DNA from: Elysia marginata
Lineage: Eukaryota > Mollusca > Gastropoda > Plakobranchidae
Direction of reading: 5' to 3'
NCBI GenBank assembly: GCA_019649035.1
Contig: BMAT01000087.1
Coordinates: 34,792 to 64,845 of the forward strand
DNA length: 30,054 bases
Below the pieces are notes generated by a model. It saw nothing but the letters and a program-made list of their open reading frames with translations. It had not been told where the DNA came from and made no database searches. Position numbers and translations under genes: made by a program. Below, one piece after another: positions 20,501-26,588 of the stretch; the stretch's first letter is position 1, and each line of letters begins with the position of its first letter.

Positions 20501-23062
20501 GTCTCTTTTATTATGCCTTAAGTCTATTATGATTTCTTCACTTTTTGATATACTCCATTGTAAACGATTGTCTTCACATCACCCTACAAACTTCTCAACT
20601 TTTTGAAAACATGACGTTTCTGTTGAGGATACAAGGAAACCCTGTATTACAGAATCATCTACAAATTTTAACAATGTCATGGCAATAAAAAAGCCACACA
20701 AAATGAAAGGGAACATGGCGTATACATGGCTGAACAAAACAGTTCTGTGCAAAACATTTTGACAGACAAGGGGAACAATCCATGTAAAATGCCTAATAAT
20801 CCTAGTCTTTAGTCAACCGAGAGGCAGCTTGTTAGGCTGTGAGGACTGTAACTAGCAACAGTAAGAGTAAGAGTAAAGAGCGCTTTTATATAGCGCTTAT
20901 CCACTAATGTGCTCTCAGCACTTTACATGGATTCCCCGACAGGCCATTCCCAACCAAAGTACCTTCTGAACTCACAGAGGGGCAGCTAGTTAAGCGCATC
21001 ACTCTAGCATTCTGACAAGATCCTTCACTGCCTATAGTAGGGTACTCGTTTAACGCATGACTGAGGTGAAGAAATATGTGTAAATAGCCTTTCTCAAGGA
21101 CTAAATGTTGACCTGCCGGAAGCAGGACTTGAACTCCGGACCTCTTGATCCAAAAGCCGAGTGTCTACCACTAGACCACGACGCCACACCAATGTAGTAA
21201 CTAATAGCAGTTGTTGTTGATGGGATTTTTTATATGCTCACCTAAATTACCACTACATGTATTAACTCTTAACAAGCCAGCCATTTCAGATAATTTTTAA
21301 TAAAATTCAATCACTTGTTCACTTTTTCTATTTGTTTTGAATGATAATGAGTATTTTAAAAATGAATTTTAGTTGTTTTTTTTTTTCAAAAGAAAACCAA
21401 ATTTTATAACTAAAGATGATAAAAATGTATCAAGAAATAAATGAGTCTATGAGTATTGGAAATATATTTATCATTTTCCATAGGTCGGCTTCCTAGGGCC
21501 CTTTCATTACATCTCAAAAGATATGTTTGATTTTCTACGTATATAGGCCTATGTTCTGCATTATAACTCATAACTGTAAGCTTTCAGTTAGGAAAAATGA
21601 TCCTTGAATTTGGGTTTTTATTTGAATATGAAATTTGACAACTTCATGCTTAAAAAAAGGCTCAAAAATGTAAAAAATTTTTAAAAAATCCGAAGTCCTG
21701 AAAAAAATTGGGAAAACTTGCACCATCTCAAATATAAATTTTGATTAGCTAAAAAAGACTCATTAAAACACAAAGATTTTATAAGGAACTCCCTATGCTA
21801 AAGGTTGGTAGCAACTAAAAATTGTTGAGCTGTATGTAGCCAGGGGACCAATTTTTTCATGACTTTCACTAAGTGACAGAATCAACTATTCAGGCCTCAG
21901 GTAATTAATTTCATACCCATGTATGAACCTGTGAAAAAATTGAATATACTGTTTGTGATCAGAGGCAACATTGCCCAAACCAATGATTGGAAAAACTTAG
22001 CGAGTGCTTAACTAATAGCTGCTTAGTGACTCTCAAGACACTCGACAAAAGTTAAATAATCAATTGATCTTTCTTTCTTTTCCATTCTTTTTTAAAATAA
22101 TGAAGTCAAAAGTCAGTCCAAAGATTTGAAATGTATGATGGCCAAAACATAAAAAAACATTTTGAATTCCTACGGAGTAGGAGTTAAAGAGCAAAATAAA
22201 TATCTGAAAATTCAGGTTTTACAATAGATTTCAGTCTTATTTATCAGCTGGGAAAAGATAAATACAGACAAAAAAATCAACCTACCCTTTTCAAACTTTT
22301 GCTGAGTATCAAGGATTGCTCTCTTCAACCGGGTAATTTTTCTTTTTGCTGCCTCTATAGATGTTTTCTACAATTAGGAAAAAACAAACAGTGATAAAAA
22401 AATAATATGAAATAAAAATTACAGAAATACAACTGACATTAGAAGACTTAATCTAAATTTTGTTTCTCTATTAAATTTCTTTTGTAATCCATATTATTTT
22501 GACGAAAGCAGTTGGTAATATTACCTCACAATAGTCATTCAATCAGAATATCTGCTTCATTATTAAATGTCTTTGTGTTTGTGTGTCTATGTTTGCAATC
22601 TCAGCTCACGTCACCAAAACAACAAGACCCACAGCTTTAAATTTTGGCAGCAAGATTCTAGGCGTACTCGGGACTGCTTTAGACTACTTTTTAGGACAGT
22701 AAGGTTTAAAAAAACATTTTCTTTTTTTCTCCATTTGGGACTAAATTTTAGAATCCTAAAGAATCTAAATCTAGCTGTGATGAATTTTACTTGTACACAT
22801 CAAAGTATTTTCACGACGTCATGGGCTGCACAGGTGCTAAGAAGTTTTTGTATTATTATGAAGATAGTGTGCAGTGCAAATTCAAACCAAGGCAGAAGTT
22901 TTACCAACCTTTTTGTTTCTAATGTAGATCTTTGAAGAATAACAACAGTGAATAAATAAAACTAGACATTTTTTAAAATAAATAGATCTACATTCAATTT
23001 GGACTATTACTTTGCTTTCACACATAATTTAGAGTCTAGAACTAGGCCTAAGTTTTGATCTA

Positions 23063-23113
<51 letters not shown>

Positions 23114-26100
23114 CAGAGAGCTACTTACAGTGATCTAACATTCCCCAGTAATATTCAAGGTCAATCTAGATCAAGCAGTAATGTGGGAGCTAGGTCCTAG
23201 CAGCAAGTTGAAGAATACATTCACCTTGCTCCCATTTCTAGAACTATACTTTTGAGTTATAAATTCAGTGTAAATCTATATCAGATTATGAAGCTAGAAG
23301 CAATTCTTTGCACTTTGCTGTTTTTTTTTTTTCCTGCAATTGCAAAGGGAAAGCAGAGTATGTATTTGCCATATGAAACTAAAAGGGAAAAGGCTGATGA
23401 TAAAGAGTGATTCAGGCTGTGGAAAACGATAATGATGACAGAATGAAAGAGCAAGAAAAGGAAAATTTAATAATAAGCTTTCAGATCTGACTCAACCATA
23501 CTTTCAATGATCAGGGAAAACAAATTTTAAAGCAATTCTTACGCACCATTCTAAAGATTAATGTTCATACTGGTAATGATTCTGTGGCAATTTTTACTCT
23601 CTCTGTTTTAAAGACATAGGCCTTTATTCTATTTTCCTGAGCAAAGCCGAGTATCCCTGCTTGTAAATTATATTCTAAAGCAACATACAACACTATCAGC
23701 CTTGTAAACACAAATTCTATACAGTGGTAATCAGCTTCATTGACTTTGAGCATGAATTTTTACTTATGTGTTAAGCTCTTGTCTTACATACAACCATATT
23801 GGCCAAACAATTGATACTCATAGCATCACTTTTGAAATATTCATGAAAACTTAAATTAAAAGTCAAGTTACCTTTGCATTTGAACGTTCAATGTCCTCCA
23901 CTTCCAGTTCAAACCTGAAATGAAAAACATATTCAGTAAAAAAAAAGTTGTGCTTTTGACCACCGCCCCCCCTCCTCCTAATGTAAAAGATGGTACCCTA
24001 AACTAGAACTTAGAAGTGGGAGCAAGTGCTCTGTTACTCAGGTGTCAATGTCAACATTTAGTGAGAGATGGCTCAAACAACTTAATTTTAAGGTCTTTCA
24101 TCTTTTTGCTTTCTTCATAGGTCTGAGCTAACGTTGGTCTCCGGGCTACAAGGTCATGACTTGGGTATAATTATGTAGACCTGTAAAAATCTGTTTTTCA
24201 TTGTGTTGAAGAAAACTGAAGCAAAAAAAAAAAAGAGAGTATCTTTCAATTTATTGCAAGTACACGTATCTGTCCAAACCATTTGATTCTAACCCAAGAA
24301 ACAATAAAAGACAAAGAAATGATTTACAATTGCAAGCAACTTCTTTTCAGTTGACACTGAATTTTCTATTAAGTTGGGCTTGGTGTATTAACTTCATAGC
24401 ATCTAGGTAAAAATTCTTTTGAACAGTTATGAACAATTCACAATGGTTTAGAGTAAGAGAGCACTAAATTTAGAGAAGTAAAAAAAAATGTTCTTATTTT
24501 GCTTGCTTGTTTATGTAGCAAAAAAACCTGTACGTAAAAAAGTAGTGAACTTTTTTTTTCACCATAGTCGCCACCTTATAATATTCATATTTTATATTTT
24601 TTATAATAATATTATTGCTTTTCTTTTATTGCTGGTCCTGTCCATATTTATGTAAGTGTCTTACACGTTTTTTATTTTTTTTTGTCTGACGAAGGCGTAA
24701 AGCCGACAGCTCACTTGTTTTGTCAATATTTTTAGAGCTAAAATATACACCTTACTTTAAAAAAAAAATTGACTTGCACATCTTTTTAGAGGCAGACCTG
24801 CCACTCCTCAAAATGGAAAATCAGTATGATTGAGTTAAAAAATCAGTATTGAGGGTTACAAAATCTGTATGAATATGTACCGGTACTCACAAACTCTGAA
24901 ACTTTCTTGGTAAATGCACCAACATTTCAATTTCATTGTAGCCATTGTCATTTAAATTGTTTTGAAAAAAAAAAGAAAAAAATAATGGTTAAAAAACTAC
25001 CATGCTCCATAATACAGTAAGCCTAACGTAAAGCATTTTGTTACATACAGGTACTAATAACAATTTTCAGATTGCTAAAAAGAAGTGACAAACACTGGGA
25101 ATTAACTCTATGGGCAGTAGTTGCCAGGCAGTAAAAAATCTGGGTATTTTCTAATATTTTGGCCAAAAATCAGTATTATACTGATTTAATCTGTATAAAT
25201 GGCAGGTCTGTAGTGCCCTGTCAGACGTCCGTTTCCGTCCGTTACCTAAAGACGCCTCAAGAACGGAAACACAGTACAGATCACTTCAATTTTTCGGGTA
25301 AAGATCAGTATAACTGATCAGCTTAACTCAACCGGTCGTGCCCATGTCCACCCGCCTGTCCTACCCTTGCCCGCATGAGTGCCCTAGCCTAGTCCTGCCC
25401 GCACGCCCCTGCAACAAAAAATTTTTCAAAATAGGGCCTAGCTTGACCGTGATATGACATAAGCTTGGCTACCTAGCACCCGATAGGCCTATGCTTCAAA
25501 GGGTTTTCTCGCAATGGGCCTGGCTCTTCTGTTCTAGATCTGAGTGGTTTTACAATAGCATTGATCTAATTACGATGATTAAAATATAAACAGAAATACG
25601 TAGTCTAAAGCAAAACAAAGCGGGCTGAAAAAAAAAAAGAAAAGAGAATATTGCGCCTCCTGGTGACCGGTATCAGCACAGATCTAATCAACGATCACCG
25701 ATTCAAAGTAATTACAAGTCTTCAAGTAGGCCTACACTGAAACTTGTGTCCGACCGATCGGATGTGTCACGTTGGCCTTGAATCCTACATGAACAGCCGT
25801 CTGCTCGTTGTTTCGGTCGACATGGGCCGTCTGCCCAATACCCAAAGTCAACTTTTTTCAGGCAAGACCCGGCTCTATTTGAGATCTTCACAGTCCTACA
25901 AAAAGCCCGGACAGCTCTTTAGTCCTACAAAAAGCCCAGACATCTCTACAGTCCTACAAAAAGCTCGGACTGAAAAATGAAAAAAGGTCCACTAACTGAT
26001 AATTGTTTAAGACTCAGACACAAATGACTTTGATGCCCGTGTTTTATTAGAGCAGATTTTTCTGCTCTTGATGGTATTTTCCCCTTGTGAGCTCTTGTTT

Positions 26101-26588
26101 GGTTAAAAAGTCTCTAGTTTAGAGTTAAATTTAATTTCATCAAGCTCTTGATTTAAAAGCTTAATTCGTTGATGCTCTAGTTTTGTGAGCTTAACTAAAA
26201 TTTTATTCTCTGTAGTTCTTACTATTGTGTTAATGTTACAGCTTAGTTGAGAGCCTTCTTTTTACAAATTTCACTGAGTGTCCTCAACTTTTGTGTACCT
26301 TCCAAATGCTTGAGGTGGGGGGGGGGGGTAGATGTGCTGGACATTCATTTGCACTTGTTATTTGTATGTTTCCAGGTACATATGTAAAACTCGAATTCTT
26401 ATTTTTGACAGAATAAATATTATAAATTCAGCACAAAGACTTAAGAAGCTATATGTTTATTAGATTGAAATGCTAGAATCATCATTAAATTTACAGCCAG
26501 ATTAAGAGACTAGACATAAACTTACCTCCTACAACTGTCCTCTAGTGTTTTTTGTTTTGCCCACCATTCTTTCCTTTTTGCTTCAAAC
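5406..26588 (-). CDS. ATG14: ATG14 / Barkor, Beclin 1-associated autophagy regulator (seven exons, both ends missing)
   Basis: ATG14 is the subunit that directs the Beclin 1-VPS34-VPS15 PI3-kinase complex I to the ER, where it starts autophagosome formation. Seven minus-strand exons (26526-26588, 23872-23914, 22286-22367, 18607-19003, 11207-11379, 6032-6185, 5406-5573) have GT/AG borders, and all six junctions keep one reading frame, giving 360 codons. In order: a charged, coiled-coil-like N-terminal part; FPIEEV; GGKWVHVDH (vertebrate ATG14 has GRWVCDDH); SALGYIV...LDIPLPRK (vertebrate LDVNLPKK); NIMHLAYSQGVDPDLL; EALGR (vertebrate EHLGR). The vertebrate comparison is from memory. Vertebrate ATG14 is about 490 residues, so roughly the first 70 residues (CxxC motifs) and the last 80-100 (BATS, membrane-curvature sensing) are missing here. 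The introns hold nearly all the transposons of the window. The main alternative, the paralogue UVRAG, fits less well because it lacks this motif order. Confidence 0.87.
5574..6031 (-). other. ATG14 intron, 458 bp
   Basis: A short intron between the 154-nt and 168-nt exons. It holds A-rich tracts and a G-rich patch near 5866-5882. No mobile element was recognised. Confidence 0.6.
6032..6185 (-). CDS. ATG14: ATG14 exon, 154 nt
   Basis: The acceptor is CTCCCTTTGCAG and the donor TTTTAG/GTAAGA. The exon takes one base from the preceding exon to make a Leu codon and leaves two bases for the next. It encodes about 51 residues: a polar stretch with GNQSKTPVGNASYGIY, then a helical segment SALGYIVLFTHQAAMV and LDIPLPRK. 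This matches the conserved region shared by ATG14 and UVRAG-type subunits, with the ATG14-like form LD-x-x-LP-[RK]-K. Confidence 0.88.
6677..6840 (-). mobile_element. 5'-truncated retroposon, inserted in the LINE
   Basis: Read on the minus strand it ends CCCAAAAGGGATTAATAAAG, GTG and then an A-rich tail, a 3' end typical of several aquatic-animal LINE/SINE families. It is flanked by a perfect 9-bp duplication ATTCAAGAA (6668-6676 and 6841-6849). Removing the insert plus one duplication copy restores the LINE frame across the site (...YIQEL...). Its own family is not identified; only about 164 bp remain. Confidence 0.75.
7183..7433. mobile_element. Foldback/MITE with 34-bp inverted ends inside the LINE 3' UTR
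   Basis: The left arm starts TGTGACTCAACACGGGAAAA and continues CCCAGCTAAAGACG. The right arm is its inverse with about two mismatches (TGTGACCCAACATGGGAAAA on the minus strand). TA flanks both ends (7181-7182, 7434-7435). Each arm also contains the short hairpin GGGAAAACCC. It lies between the LINE stop codon and the LINE tail, so it is a secondary insertion. No coding content. Confidence 0.75.
7546..7917. other. Intronic non-coding stretch between LINE and Helitron
   Basis: AT-rich sequence with a small palindrome GCATAAGTAATTTATGC near 7858-7874. I see no gene or recognisable repeat. Confidence 0.5.
7919..8021 (-). repeat. Helitron 3' terminal repeat, copy 1
   Basis: About 100 bp, some 88% identical to 10245-10347 in the same orientation. 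Both contain the terminal hairpin and end in CTTG. The similarity stops at that point on the left, as expected for a true element end. Confidence 0.75.
8099..10200 (-). pseudogene. Helitron Rep/helicase (RepHel), multiply broken
   Basis: Autonomous Helitrons encode a rolling-circle replication initiator fused to a PIF1-type helicase. Reading leftward: NRWVDPHNPWLMMQLNCHVN and KYVHKG (9914-10150, Rep C-terminal region); HPTVVQLAVHLENGQ (about 9845-9890); GPTSFRSLRYF, YREACIA and LRTLFAILLF (9108-9635, start of the helicase part); LIIEEAPMIHK and ICGDFRKIVPVIP (8799-9086, helicase motifs II and III); LKPPELINCTR (about 8390-8430); AMTINKAQGQTL and LYVALSR (8110-8230, final helicase motifs). The Walker A loop and about 60 residues around it are absent between 9108 and 9086, and motif II has Glu in place of the first Asp. 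Frameshifts and stops separate most pieces. It cannot make an active protein. Confidence 0.88.
10245..10347 (-). mobile_element. Second Helitron 3' end, copy 2
   Basis: The hairpin is CCTGTTC-GAA-GAACGGG followed by TACTCAACTTG and T. The similarity to copy 1 covers about 100 bp and then ends, so this is probably the 3' tip of a non-autonomous relative. It lies exactly where the coding Helitron breaks off, suggesting insertion of one Helitron into the other. Its 5' end (expected TC) could not be placed. Confidence 0.65.
10348..11206. other. ATG14 intron, no identified feature
   Basis: It may include the body of the second Helitron and displaced 5' sequence of the first. No Rep (HUH) motif was found. 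The open frames at 10240-10461 (minus) and 10594-10791 (plus) show no known motif. Confidence 0.45.
11207..11379 (-). CDS. ATG14: ATG14 exon, 173 nt
   Basis: The acceptor is TTGTTTTACTCTTAG and the donor TTTACT/GTGAGT. The first base completes a Ser codon from the large upstream exon, and one base is left over at the end. It encodes about 58 residues starting DSENLEMSMATALKDA, then ETVLVGGKWVHVDHREENHC, and a stretch ending SSAVNLY. The GKWV-x-VDH core corresponds to the vertebrate ATG14 GRWVCDDH segment, and the following acidic/Ser-rich loop ending in a Tyr is also in the family position. Confidence 0.87.
11670..11953. mobile_element. Foldback element with about 80-bp inverted arms
   Basis: The left arm (11670-11749) and right arm (11874-11953, inverted) match over about 80 bp with few differences. 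They share TTCTATAATCAAAC, GGAACTCTGTC and ACTCCATGAAG. The 124-bp centre is non-coding. Inside the left arm, GATGTCACGTGGCTTCAG resembles the right end of the neighbouring DIRS-like element, suggesting common origin. No clear target duplication was seen. Confidence 0.75.
11967..11995 (+). repeat. Left inverted terminal repeat of the DIRS-like element
   Basis: It pairs with 16992-17020, sharing ACTCCGGAATGGAATG, then CAAACGAGAT after a short variable spacer. Beyond this the two ends diverge. Confidence 0.75.
12087..12659 (-). pseudogene. DIRS tyrosine recombinase, frameshifted and internally deleted
   Basis: This would be the enzyme that inserts DIRS circles. The N-terminal SAM-like part reads NSARSAVSSLSTI, GHHPTIRQFMKGVFN and LPAPPSAW (12348-12659). 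After a stop and frame change, LIMLLATGHRYMALQ carries the first catalytic Arg position (GHR). A large internal deletion then joins directly to PHSISAVST, where the family has H-S-T-R, so the second catalytic Arg is lost. The frame continues VPIDTILKSAELRS and TFAQHYKRPL, which retains the nucleophilic Tyr position (QHY). The domain is therefore dead but recognisable end to end. The mapping of catalytic residues is from family knowledge. Confidence 0.82.
12660..13260 (-). pseudogene. DIRS Pol, RNase H and C-terminal part, broken
   Basis: The readable pieces, leftward, are VDNIEADRESRALG (RNase H end), YGPFDLGLFAS, WCTDAFSIRWSRLYAYVFP, LSKVEREEADCVIIVPVWKT and QAWFPKLINLPIDDPILPQG. The order and wording are those of the DIRS-type Pol C-terminus. 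Several stops and frameshifts interrupt it near 13070-13150 and 12930. A spurious 73-codon frame on the opposite strand (13038-13259) is its shadow. Confidence 0.82.
13261..14950. other. 1.7-kb non-coding segment in place of the DIRS reverse transcriptase
   Basis: No RT motif is present on either strand. The segment holds a purine-rich GA tract (13634-13800), an imperfect hairpin around GGATCC near 14030-14085, and AT-rich sequence. It may be an insertion accompanied by deletion of the RT palm. No terminal repeats were found at its borders. Confidence 0.5.
13634..13800 (+). repeat. Purine (GA-rich) simple repeat
   Basis: A degenerate GAGAGA tract with long G/A-only runs and few pyrimidines. 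Confidence 0.85.
15005..15190 (-). pseudogene. DIRS Pol fragment, start of the reverse-transcriptase domain
   Basis: Minus-strand reading gives RPRQFFYPKELRWSLKELEV, then NTLLSKGVIHKT and QFISNIFLR. This matches the region of DIRS Pol just before RT motif 1. The match stops after SNIFLR, where the family continues with a Lys-rich turn, so the break point is near 15005-15025. No catalytic Asp of the RT is retained. Confidence 0.75.
15315..16587 (-). pseudogene. DIRS ORF1 (gag-like), one stop and one frameshift
   Basis: The frame starts with MMATGGSSSAP at 16587 and has a Ser/Thr/Pro-rich N-terminus. It meets a single TAA at 16216-16218, continues in the same frame through RKRSYLEEFLQDQQLGEKLN and KMDGKLWEMLP to about 15790, then needs one frame change to reach LVADQLRLGAAVYADLNQRC and NTYLFGDLLGETVK, ending at 15315. 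The whole would be about 420 residues, usual for a gag-like DIRS ORF1. The C-terminus has several Cys/His/Thr residues but no classic zinc knuckle. Only two lesions make this the best preserved part of the element. Confidence 0.75.
16992..17020 (-). repeat. Right inverted terminal repeat of the DIRS-like element
   Basis: The inverse of 11967-11995 with two substitutions. On the minus strand it continues into GTCATGTGGCTTCAGTTCAC, which resembles the left arm of the foldback element at 11670. Confidence 0.75.
17021..17323. other. Intronic spacer between DIRS and MITE
   Basis: AT-rich, no features recognised. Confidence 0.5.
17326..18271. mobile_element. Longer copy of the 2671-type pogo-like MITE, 946 bp, with a nested SINE
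   Basis: The left end is CAGTGAAATCCGTATAAAGT and the right end, inverted, is TAGTGGAATCTGCGAGAAGT. TA lies outside each (17324-17325 and 18272-18273). The interior 17420-17670 matches 2770-3018. Near the ends GTTGACTTTA or a close variant occurs about six times, an iterated-site pattern. A complete SINE sits at 17794-18052. Without it the element is about 675 bp. No transposase is encoded. Confidence 0.85.
17794..18052 (+). mobile_element. tRNA-derived SINE with 12-bp target duplication
   Basis: The 5' part resembles a tRNA gene with an internal RNA polymerase III promoter: A box near TATCTCAGTTGGTAG and B box near GGTTCGAGCATC. A central unrelated domain (about 17900-17990) and a tail ending ATCCTTCAATCAATCAATTA follow. 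The flanks CCGCTATTTCTC at 17782-17793 and 18053-18064 are a perfect 12-bp duplication, the mark of LINE-driven insertion. The family name is not known to me. Confidence 0.88.
18272..18606. other. ATG14 intron start, no feature
   Basis: This is the intronic sequence directly downstream (minus sense) of the 397-nt exon donor. Nothing was recognised. Confidence 0.5.
18607..19003 (-). CDS. ATG14: ATG14 large exon, 397 nt, ending in the FPIEEV motif
   Basis: The acceptor is TTTTTATTCTCAG and the donor ATTAG/GTTAGT. It takes one base from the previous exon (Glu codon) and leaves two. It encodes about 132 residues: a basic helical start KQQLVSHRRRRREARAILNH, a Leu/Lys-rich stretch LPHLKQKIANLTEEP, a variable middle with many Gln/His/Ser, then SLYHQYLALQRAEFVRVLSN and RIFPIEEV. 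The last motif matches the SVIFPIEEV of vertebrate ATG14, at the end of the coiled-coil region that binds Beclin 1. The middle appears longer than in vertebrates. Confidence 0.87.
19242..20322. mobile_element. Possible solo LTR, about 1.08 kb
   Basis: The segment is visibly richer in GC and CpG than the surrounding intron. It starts TGTTAAACAG and ends GTTCGTTACCA, so it has TG...CA borders. AGTAT outside the left and AGTCA outside the right could be a decayed 5-bp duplication. A TTTAAAAG box near 19448 and an ATC/GTC-rich trinucleotide tract at 19920-20060 lie inside. No gag or pol is nearby. The alternative is an unrelated GC-rich unique segment. Confidence 0.3.
19920..20060 (+). repeat. 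Degenerate ATC/GTC/ACC trinucleotide tract
   Basis: Imperfect three-base periodicity (ATCATCGCCGTCGTTACCAC and similar). No convincing protein frame was found. Confidence 0.7.
20323..20847. other. ATG14 intron, no feature
   Basis: AT-rich. Nothing recognised on either strand. Confidence 0.5.
20855..21196 (-). mobile_element. tRNA-derived SINE (second family) with L2-type tail
   Basis: On the minus strand the head GGTGTGGCGTCGTGGTCTAG is tRNA-like, with A box TGGTCTAGTGGTAGAC and B box GGAGTTCAAGTCC. The body ends in GTAAAGTGCTGAGAG and ATAAGCGCTATATA, followed by a short (CTCTTA)-type tail. GTAACTA at 20848-20854 and 21197-21203 is the probable target duplication. The tail resembles the 3' end of the LINE at 7500-7545. 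Confidence 0.85.
21204..22285. other. ATG14 intron, AT-rich, no feature
   Basis: It includes long A/T runs near 21370-21400 and 21640-21690. No gene or repeat family recognised. Confidence 0.5.
22286..22367 (-). CDS. ATG14: ATG14 coiled-coil exon, 82 nt
   Basis: The acceptor is TTCCTAATTGTAG and the donor AAAAGG/GTAGGT. It starts in phase 0 and leaves one base, which makes a Glu codon with the next exon. It encodes SIEAAKRKITRLKRAILDTQ and QKFEK, a charged helix with heptad-like hydrophobics (I, L, I, L) expected of the Beclin 1-binding coiled coil. Too short for a confident call alone; phase and position support it. Confidence 0.8.
22368..23871. other. ATG14 intron
   Basis: It contains the GA microsatellite at 23066-23120. 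A 122-codon plus-strand open frame (22567-22935) and a 62-codon minus frame (23565-23753) show no family motif and are treated as chance. Confidence 0.5.
23066..23120 (+). repeat. (GA)n microsatellite
   Basis: Nearly pure GA repeat of about 55 bp with one GG and one AC interruption. Confidence 0.95.
23872..23914 (-). CDS. ATG14: ATG14 micro-exon, 43 nt
   Basis: The acceptor is TTTCATTTCAG and the donor GCAAAG/GTAACT. It starts with one base that completes an Arg codon and ends in phase 0. It encodes FELEVEDIERSNAK, an acidic helical piece. Too short to identify alone; accepted because it links the exons at 26526 and 22286 in frame on the same strand. Confidence 0.72.
23915..24685. other. ATG14 intron, no feature
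   Basis: AT-rich, with homopolymer runs. Nothing recognised. Confidence 0.5.
24686..24745 (+). ncRNA. Degenerate hammerhead-ribozyme-like motif
   Basis: The hammerhead core box CTGACGA (24686-24692) is followed by a GGC...GCC stem (24694-24704) and then GACA, where an active core has GAAA. AGCTC (24708-24712) can pair with GAGCT (24735-24739), and the next base A (24740) is at the cleavage position of an NUH site. Stem I pairing is poor. Such motifs occur in Penelope-like elements and retrozymes of invertebrates. The A-to-C change in the core predicts no activity. It could also be chance. Confidence 0.35.
24793..25210. mobile_element. Non-autonomous inverted-repeat element, 418 bp
   Basis: The ends are a perfect 11-bp inverted repeat CAGACCTGCCA. 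Both arms carry subterminal AATCAGTAT repeats in opposing orientation, common in hAT-type elements. The flanks (TTAGAGG left, TAGTGCC right) do not give a clear 8-bp duplication, so the superfamily is unproven. No coding content. Confidence 0.6.
25211..25890. other. Relatively GC/CpG-rich intronic stretch
   Basis: 25310-25420 has repeated CTGCCCGC/TTGCCCGC-like words. A 78-codon plus-strand open frame at 25744-25980 runs into a short tandem repeat and matches no family. No splice-supported exon found. Confidence 0.45.
25891..25971 (+). repeat. Three-copy tandem repeat, 28-30 bp unit
   Basis: Units begin at 25891, 25920 and 25949 and share CAGTCCTACAAAAAGCCCGG with few changes. The last copy is truncated. 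Confidence 0.85.
26103..26219 (-). other. 38-codon coiled-coil-like open fragment
   Basis: The minus-strand frame includes KILVKLTKLEHQRIKLLNQE and LDEIKFNSKLE, with Leu/Ile spacing of a coiled coil, ending at TAA 26103-26105. There is no usable donor before the stop, and ATG14 exons on both sides already join in frame, so it is not placed in ATG14. It might be a retroelement ORF1 remnant. Confidence 0.2.
26220..26525. other. ATG14 intron with poly-G run
   Basis: A run of 12 G at 26317-26328. Otherwise unremarkable. Confidence 0.6.
26526..26588 (-). CDS. ATG14: ATG14 exon, most upstream visible, 63 nt
   Basis: The acceptor is TTTGAATCCACAG and the donor AGGAG/GTAAGT. It starts with one base that would finish a codon begun in a missing exon and leaves two. 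It encodes FEAKRKEWWAKQKTLEDSCR. The position, an R/F start followed by a charged helix, corresponds to the vertebrate segment RFIDKKERLSRLKSKQ just after the cysteine motifs. The upstream exon must therefore end with two bases of a codon, probably Arg. Confidence 0.72.

Noticed and set aside
21105..21190. Functional tRNA gene on the minus strand
   Set aside because: It is the tRNA-like head of a SINE with an L2-type tail.
22567..22935. 122-codon plus-strand open frame
   Set aside because: No recognisable motif and no splice or promoter support; antisense inside an ATG14 intron.
23565..23753. Extra ATG14 exon
   Set aside because: The flanking exons join in frame without it and the borders lack a good donor.
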